Part shown: positions 7,082 through 10,597 of the stretch, in pieces | Layout of the letters: each line of letters starts with the position of its first letter | How positions within the stretch are numbered: position 1 is the first letter of the stretch | DNA from: JAQUQI01 sp041650035 | GTDB taxonomy: Bacteria; Omnitrophota; Gorgyraeia; JABMRG01 | Length of the DNA stretch: 10,597 nucleotides | NCBI GenBank assembly: GCA_041650035.1 | Contig: JBAZLY010000034.1 | Location: forward strand, 1-10,597 | Direction of reading: 5' to 3' | Made by a program: the position numbers and the translations under genes | Notes under the pieces: generated by a model | The model's database searches: none | Seen by the model: the letters and a program-made list of their open reading frames with translations, nothing else | What the model was told of the DNA's origin: nothing

Positions 7082-7693
7082 TCACAATCTCACAAAATTT
7101 TCAATTACCTTCAGGCCCGGGCCCTGACTCTTTTCAGGGTGAAATTGCACCGCGTATATATTATCCTTTTGTATCACTGAACAAAAATCCCCATTGTAAT
7201 CCGTAACGCCTAAGGACAACTTCTTATCATCAGGAACGGCATAATATGAATGCACAAAATACATATAAACATTATCGGAGATACCTTTAAACAGCGGACA
7301 TTCGTTTAAGGCCGGGCCGCTTACTGTATTCCAGCCCATATGCGGCACCTTAAACCCGGGTGCCGGAGAAAACGGCAGGACATCACCTTTTACTACGCCA
7401 AAACCCGCGTGCTTACCGCCTTCACAACTGTTCGTAAATAGCAGATGCATGCCCAGGCATATGCCCAGAAAAGGCCTGCCTGAAGCGACAAATTTCAATA
7501 TGCTCGCCCGCTGGCCTCTCGCGTCTATCTCGCGCAACGCATGCCCAAAGGCGCCGACACCAGGCAGTATAAGCTTGTCCGCTTTAATTATATCGCCGGG
7601 TTTAGCGCTTATCAAAACATCTTTGGTAAAGCGCATAATCGCGTTAACTACAGAGGCAAGATTGCCCATTCCGTAATCAATGACAACAATCAT
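7082..7693 (-). CDS. hisH: Imidazole glycerol phosphate synthase, glutaminase subunit
   Basis: HisH hydrolyses glutamine and channels ammonia into HisF. The 203 residues carry the class I amidotransferase triad: Cys79 in GICLGM, and His185 and Glu187 in VQFHPEKSQ. Also visible are DYGMGNLAS at the N-terminus, LPGVGAFG with the oxyanion-region glycines, VPHMGWN (117-122) and YFVHSYYA, which are typical of HisH rather than TrpG or GuaA. One change stands out: the residue after GICLGM is His83, where a Gln that contacts substrate glutamine is usual. The ATG shares its first base with the hisB TAA stop (TAATG), and AAAGGG lies about 11 nt upstream. The gene lies immediately before hisA and hisF, the normal setting for this complex. 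Confidence 0.97.
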   Translation of the reverse strand: MIVVIDYGMGNLASVVNAIMRFTKDVLISAKPGDIIKADKLILPGVGAFGHALREIDARGQRASILKFVASGRPFLGICLGMHLLFTNSCEGGKHAGFGVVKGDVLPFSPAPGFKVPHMGWNTVSGPALNECPLFKGISDNVYMYFVHSYYAVPDDKKLSLGVTDYNGDFCSVIQKDNIYAVQFHPEKSQGPGLKVIENFVRL

Positions 7694-8301
7694 TAGTCTA
7701 TTATCCCTTTTGTGGAAGGTATGCCTTTTTTCCGCGCGTCTATCTGTGTTGCCTGGTCTAATGCCACGCCCAGGGCCTTAAATACAGGTTCCAATGTCGC
7801 GTGCAGATCCTGCGCCATTGGGGCAATGCTAATAATCAGATTAACGCCCATGTGGCTGGCAAGGCCTTCAAAAAAATGGTCAGCATCCTTAAGCGAATAG
7901 CCTCTTTCGTCTGACGGGCTTGACCCCGCTTCGGCGTTTTTCTTACGCTCATACAAACCCCTTCCGCTGATATCAACAGTAACATTGGCCAGGACCTTCT
8001 CCATCGGGACAGAGGCAAAACCGAATCTGCGGATGCCCTCCATATCCGAAAGAGCCTTTTTAAACGCCTTGCCTAATTCAATACCAATATCTTCATTGGT
8101 ATGATGGATATCAATATGCAGATCGCCCTTTGCCTTGATCTGCAGATCGAATAAACCATGGAACGCGAATAACTCAAGCATATGGTCAAGCAGGCCTATC
8201 CCCGTACTGATAGATATCTCGCCTGAACCGTCAATATTCAAACTACCGGTAATCTTTGTCTCCTTGGTATTACGATTCAATAAGGCTGTTCTATTTTTCA
8301 T
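7693..8301 (-). CDS. hisB: Imidazoleglycerol-phosphate dehydratase (metal-site variant)
   Basis: HisB dehydrates imidazole glycerol phosphate to imidazole acetol phosphate using two Mn ions in a large oligomer. The 202 residues match the single-domain enzyme without the phosphatase domain of enteric HisB. Visible are NRNTKET (Glu14), LLDHM (His40), DIHHTNED (His66, His67, Glu70), RRFG, DISGRG, DADHFFE (His142), FKALG and PSTKG, covering most metal ligands and phosphate contacts. The last metal motif, normally HHxxE, reads HATLE: His167 and Glu171 remain but position 168 is Ala. PMEK replaces the common PMDE. The frame also offers a GTG at 8307-8305, but GGGAG is only 3 nt from it and 9 nt from the ATG at 8301-8299, so the ATG is chosen. 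The stop shares one base with the hisH start. Confidence 0.94.
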   Translation of the reverse strand: MKNRTALLNRNTKETKITGSLNIDGSGEISISTGIGLLDHMLELFAFHGLFDLQIKAKGDLHIDIHHTNEDIGIELGKAFKKALSDMEGIRRFGFASVPMEKVLANVTVDISGRGLYERKKNAEAGSSPSDERGYSLKDADHFFEGLASHMGVNLIISIAPMAQDLHATLEPVFKALGVALDQATQIDARKKGIPSTKGIID

Positions 8302-8310
8302 AGGCACACA

Positions 8311-8315
8311 CTCCC
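8311..8315 (-). promoter_or_regulatory. Ribosome binding site deciding the hisB start
   Basis: GGGAG on the minus strand lies 9 nt before the ATG at 8301 but only 3 nt before the alternative GTG at 8307. The spacing supports the ATG and a 202-residue protein. Confidence 0.6.
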
Positions 8316-8348
8316 ATTAATTAGCATTCATATAAACCGAACATCTCC

Positions 8349-8365
8349 GCCGGCGCTTACCGGGC
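8349..8365. repeat. Imperfect direct repeat, hisB-proximal copy
   Basis: On the plus strand this copy reads GCCGGC directly followed by GCTTACCGGGC. It matches the copy at 8398-8418 except for a missing ATAT and one base change. Minus-strand RNA could pair CCGG (8364-8361) with CCGG (8354-8351) around a 6-nt loop. Both copies lie in the hisD-hisB gap. Confidence 0.5.
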
Positions 8366-8397
8366 GCATAATATCATATCGTGAACATTCCGATACA

Positions 8398-8418
8398 GCC
8401 GGCATATGCTTACCGCGC
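8398..8418. repeat. Imperfect direct repeat, hisD-proximal copy
   Basis: On the plus strand this copy reads GCCGGC, then ATAT, then GCTTACCGCGC. Minus-strand RNA could form a 5-bp stem, CGGUA (8415-8411) with UGCCG (8404-8400), including one G-U pair. The two copies start 49 nt apart. They could be a regulator site, a paired RNA element or a remnant of an extragenic repeat; nothing distinguishes these options here. Confidence 0.5.
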
Positions 8419-8439
8419 AAAGACCGTCTGTTTTAAGTA

Positions 8440-9660
8440 TCAAATAAATCTCTTCTGCACCGATTCAATATGCTTGTTAAGGCCTTCAAGCGAGGCTATC
8501 TTTTCTATATCAGGCTTAACGGTCTCAAGGGCCTTTTTTGAATACGAGACCACATGGATACCCTTAACAAAGTCCCATATGCTAAGCCCTGAAAAGAACC
8601 TGGCGCTGCCTCCTGTCGGCAGAACATGGCTGGGGCCTGCTATATAATCGCTTAAGGCCGTGGGGGAATATTCCCCTAACAATACGCAACCGGCATTCTC
8701 AATAAGCTTGAGCAGTTTTGCCGGGTCTTTTACCATAAGCTGGAGATGCTCCGGCGCGATCCTGTTTGAGATCTCGGCGGCCTGTTTAAGATTTTTTACA
8801 GGCACTATACAACCCCTAAACTGCTGTTGCTTTATTATATTCGCGAGTTTTTTTGATTTTGTTATAAGTATAGACATCCCCATAAGATGCTCTGCCTGGG
8901 CCGCCATATCCGCGGCGACATGTTCAGGGCTGGCGCTGTCATCAGCGATTATCACAACCTCGCTCGGTCCGGCAAGCATATCGATATCAACATAACCAAA
9001 TACCTGCCTCTTAGCCTCGCTGACATAGTGGTTACCGGGGCCCACTATCTTATCTACCTTTGGTATGGTCTTTGTGCCAAAGGCAAGGGCCGCGATAGCT
9101 TGGGCGCCTCCTGCCTTGTAAACCTCGTTTACACCCAAGAGATTGGCCATTACAAGTATAAACGGGTGGACACTAGCGTGCTGATTAGGCGGGGTAACGA
9201 TTGCTATCCTTTCAACCCCGGCTATCTTGGCAGGGATGACCGTCATATAAACAGTTGATATAAGAGGCGCTGTCCCTGCCGGTATATAGATACCTACGTT
9301 TTTAAGCGGCGTAATCTTTTCACCAAGCATTATGCCGTCCTGATGCTTGATCTTCCAGGATTTTTTGATCTGTTTTTTATAAAACTTGTTGATATTCTCT
9401 ATAGCGACCTTGAAACTGCTTACCAAGGCAGGATCCATGTCCTGATACGCCCCGTTTATCTCACCTGGGGTGACCCTAAGTTGGCGCGCGTTAAGTTTAA
9501 CAGCGTCAAAACGCCTCGTATATTTAACGAGAGCATCATCGCCTCTAAGCCTGACATCCTCTATAATATTCGACACCTTCTTGCGCACATTCTTTTTGAT
9601 GTCAAGGCCCCTGTCATATAATTTTATAAGCTCTTTGCTGTTAGGTTTTAGAGACCTCAT
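8440..9660 (-). CDS. hisD: Histidinol dehydrogenase
   Basis: HisD carries out the last two oxidations, histidinol to histidinal to histidine, with NAD and zinc. The 406 residues are slightly shorter than the roughly 430 usual for the family, the difference lying at the N-terminus. Motifs in order: IYIPAGTAPLISTVYM (125-139), GGAQAIAALAFGT (184-196), VGPGNHYV (206-213), DMLAGPSEV, QAEH with zinc ligands Gln255 and His258, APEHLQL with the catalytic Glu304-His305 pair, SDYIAGPSHVLPTGG containing zinc ligand Asp338, and EGLNKH with zinc ligand His397. All key residues are intact. The ATG overlaps the alaS stop as ATGA, with AGGGGA 6 nt upstream inside alaS, so translation is coupled to alanyl-tRNA synthetase. 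It is the first his gene in transcription order within this window. Confidence 0.97.
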   Translation of the reverse strand: MRSLKPNSKELIKLYDRGLDIKKNVRKKVSNIIEDVRLRGDDALVKYTRRFDAVKLNARQLRVTPGEINGAYQDMDPALVSSFKVAIENINKFYKKQIKKSWKIKHQDGIMLGEKITPLKNVGIYIPAGTAPLISTVYMTVIPAKIAGVERIAIVTPPNQHASVHPFILVMANLLGVNEVYKAGGAQAIAALAFGTKTIPKVDKIVGPGNHYVSEAKRQVFGYVDIDMLAGPSEVVIIADDSASPEHVAADMAAQAEHLMGMSILITKSKKLANIIKQQQFRGCIVPVKNLKQAAEISNRIAPEHLQLMVKDPAKLLKLIENAGCVLLGEYSPTALSDYIAGPSHVLPTGGSARFFSGLSIWDFVKGIHVVSYSKKALETVKPDIEKIASLEGLNKHIESVQKRFI

Positions 9661-10597
9661 CTTGATTCCCCTAATTGTTTGCCAAGCACCTCGCCGGCTT
9701 TGGAGAGCAGCGTATCGGCGTCCTTTAAACCCTTGATACCGCCTTGCGCCATTTCCGGCCTACCGCCGCCTGATGCTGAAAAAAAGCTTAATACCGCATT
9801 AAGCAGATGAGACGCATTCAGCCCCTTGCCTACAAGGTCTTTGCCTATGGAAAGACATACCGAGGCCTTTGCATCATCTAATACCGCAAGAAATATAATA
9901 CAATCTTCACCAAGCCTGGTTTTTATTATATCGGAAATCCTCTTTAAGGCAGACGCGTTCTGGCCATTGAGGCATTTTATAATAACACGGACACCGTTTA
10001 TCTCTTTAGCCGATTCAAGGATAGTGTCTACAAGGCCTTCAGCGGCCTTCAGCATGCCCTTCTCCAGCCTCTTCTCCTCTTCTTTATCTTTAAACGCCTT
10101 TTCTCTCTCCGCCAGCCCGCTGGCCTGCTCTCTCTGCCATTGCTCGGCATACCGCGCCGTTACAGCCTCTATCCTCCTTATGCCCGAGGCGACAGAGCTT
10201 TCCTTCGCTATCCTGAACAACAGGACATCGGATGTATTTTTAAGATGCGTCCCGCCGCAAAACTCAAGGCTACCGCCTCCAGTCTTAACAACCCTTACCT
10301 TTTGACCGTATTTATCACCAAAAAAAGCTAACGCGCCGGTACCCCTGGCCTGTTCGATTGTCATCTCTTCAACCGTTATGATACTCGCGGCGGCAACATA
10401 ACCATTGACCATACCCTCAACCCTATTTAATTCGTCCGGGGTCATGGCCTTGAAATGCGTAAAATCAAACCTAAGCCTGTCGGCATCCACCATAGACCCC
10501 TGCTGTCGGACATGCTCGCCAAGCACACAACGTAAAGCGGACTGCAGGAGATGTGTCGCCGTGTGATTTCTGGCAATTGCCATACGCCTATCAATAT
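9657..10597 (-). CDS. alaS: Alanyl-tRNA synthetase, C-terminal part (5' end cut by window)
   Basis: AlaS charges tRNA-Ala and clears mischarged Ser/Gly-tRNA. The 312 visible residues begin within the editing domain, at RRMAIARNHTATH, where His11 and His15 are zinc ligands. CGGTHLKNTSD supplies Cys113 and His117, and GIRRIEAVTA ends the editing domain. A charged helical linker follows, then the C-Ala (DHHA1) domain with SGGGRPEMAQGG near 275-286. The frame stays open past an internal ATG at 10583 to the window edge, and the RRxAIARNH motif is normally internal, so the true start lies outside. The catalytic aminoacylation domain is not visible. The linker between editing and C-Ala domains looks shorter than in E. 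coli AlaS, by perhaps 30-40 residues judged by eye. The stop overlaps hisD by 4 nt. Confidence 0.97.
   Translation of the reverse strand, partial: IDRRMAIARNHTATHLLQSALRCVLGEHVRQQGSMVDADRLRFDFTHFKAMTPDELNRVEGMVNGYVAAASIITVEEMTIEQARGTGALAFFGDKYGQKVRVVKTGGGSLEFCGGTHLKNTSDVLLFRIAKESSVASGIRRIEAVTARYAEQWQREQASGLAEREKAFKDKEEEKRLEKGMLKAAEGLVDTILESAKEINGVRVIIKCLNGQNASALKRISDIIKTRLGEDCIIFLAVLDDAKASVCLSIGKDLVGKGLNASHLLNAVLSFFSASGGGRPEMAQGGIKGLKDADTLLSKAGEVLGKQLGESR

Larger units (their letters stand above)
8302..8439 (-). other. Gap between hisD and hisB (largest non-coding stretch)
   Basis: Of the window's spacers only this one, 132-138 nt depending on the hisB start, could hold a promoter or leader. 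It has AT-rich patches on the minus strand such as GATATTAT (about 8370-8377), but I find no good -35 hexamer at the right distance and no stem followed by a U tract. It contains the paired imperfect repeat listed separately and ends with the hisB ribosome site. No histidine-rich leader peptide is encoded. Function is unknown; it may only be a spacer that breaks the tight coupling seen elsewhere. Confidence 0.5.

Noticed and set aside
8366..8385. Promoter-like AT patch (TATGATATTAT) in the hisD-hisB gap
   Set aside because: No hexamer resembling TTGACA is found 16-18 nt upstream of either possible -10 position. It cannot be called from sequence alone.
8328..8405. Possible 25-residue leader peptide ahead of hisB on the minus strand
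   Set aside because: It contains no histidine codons, has no good ribosome site, and no alternative terminator-antiterminator stems follow, so a his attenuator is not supported.
9826..10305. Plus-strand open frame (159 codons) opposite alaS
   Set aside because: It is antisense to the conserved editing and C-Ala domains, and its Ser/Leu-rich translation without motifs is typical of a shadow frame.
9657..10583. alaS starting at the internal ATG at 10583
   Set aside because: The frame stays open to the window edge, and the residues before that Met (Ile-Asp-Arg-Arg) continue the conserved RRxAIARNH motif, so the gene is truncated by the window.
1..10597. A new defence, mobile or otherwise undescribed system
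   Set aside because: Every gene belongs to a known biosynthetic or housekeeping family. There are no integrases, transposases, toxin-antitoxin pairs, spacer arrays or unassigned genes.

Overview
The whole window is one co-directional gene cluster on the minus strand: the 3' part of alaS, six histidine genes, five tryptophan genes, and the start of an M20 metallopeptidase gene. In transcription order (right to left) it reads alaS' - hisD - hisB - hisH - hisA - hisF - hisI - trpE - trpG - trpD - trpC - trpF - M20 deacylase'. All of these are recognisable from family motifs. I see no RNA genes, mobile elements, CRISPR arrays, phage genes or plus-strand genes.

Layout. Positions 9657-10597 hold the AlaS editing and C-Ala domains, and the stop overlaps the hisD start by 4 nt. 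Positions 8440-9660 are hisD. A 132-nt gap at 8308-8439 is the largest non-coding stretch; it carries an imperfect direct repeat with hairpin potential. Positions 5214-8301 are hisB, hisH, hisA, hisF and hisI, joined by 1-7 nt overlaps or a 1-nt gap. Positions 3735-5213 are trpE, which abuts hisI in the same reading frame with only a TAA between them. A 38-nt spacer with a hairpin precedes trpG (3133-3696). Then come trpD (2059-3108), trpC (1283-2062), trpF (621-1274) and, 3 nt further on, the M20 gene (1-617, running off the left edge).

Function. HisI, HisA, HisH/HisF, HisB and HisD cover PR-AMP hydrolysis, ProFAR isomerisation, imidazole-glycerol-phosphate formation, IGP dehydration and the final histidinol oxidation. 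HisG, HisE, HisC and a histidinol-phosphatase are not in the window. TrpE/TrpG, TrpD, TrpF and TrpC convert chorismate to indole-3-glycerol phosphate; trpA and trpB are not in the window. Both pathways draw on PRPP. The tight packing implies that they are co-transcribed and that trp has no separate leader or attenuator here.

Organism. This is a bacterium with moderate GC content and frequent ATA (Ile), GCC (Ala) and AAG codons. It has stand-alone hisB and hisI, separate hisA and trpF, and a joined his-trp cluster. An uncultured anaerobic candidate-phylum lineage (Omnitrophota-like, for instance) would fit, but this is a weak inference from style, not from a marker gene. The pathway content is ordinary. 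The points worth a second look are an IGP dehydratase lacking one expected metal-binding histidine, a Gln-to-His change in the HisH active-site loop, the in-frame hisI/trpE junction, the alaS-hisD coupling, and the repeat and hairpin in the two small gaps.
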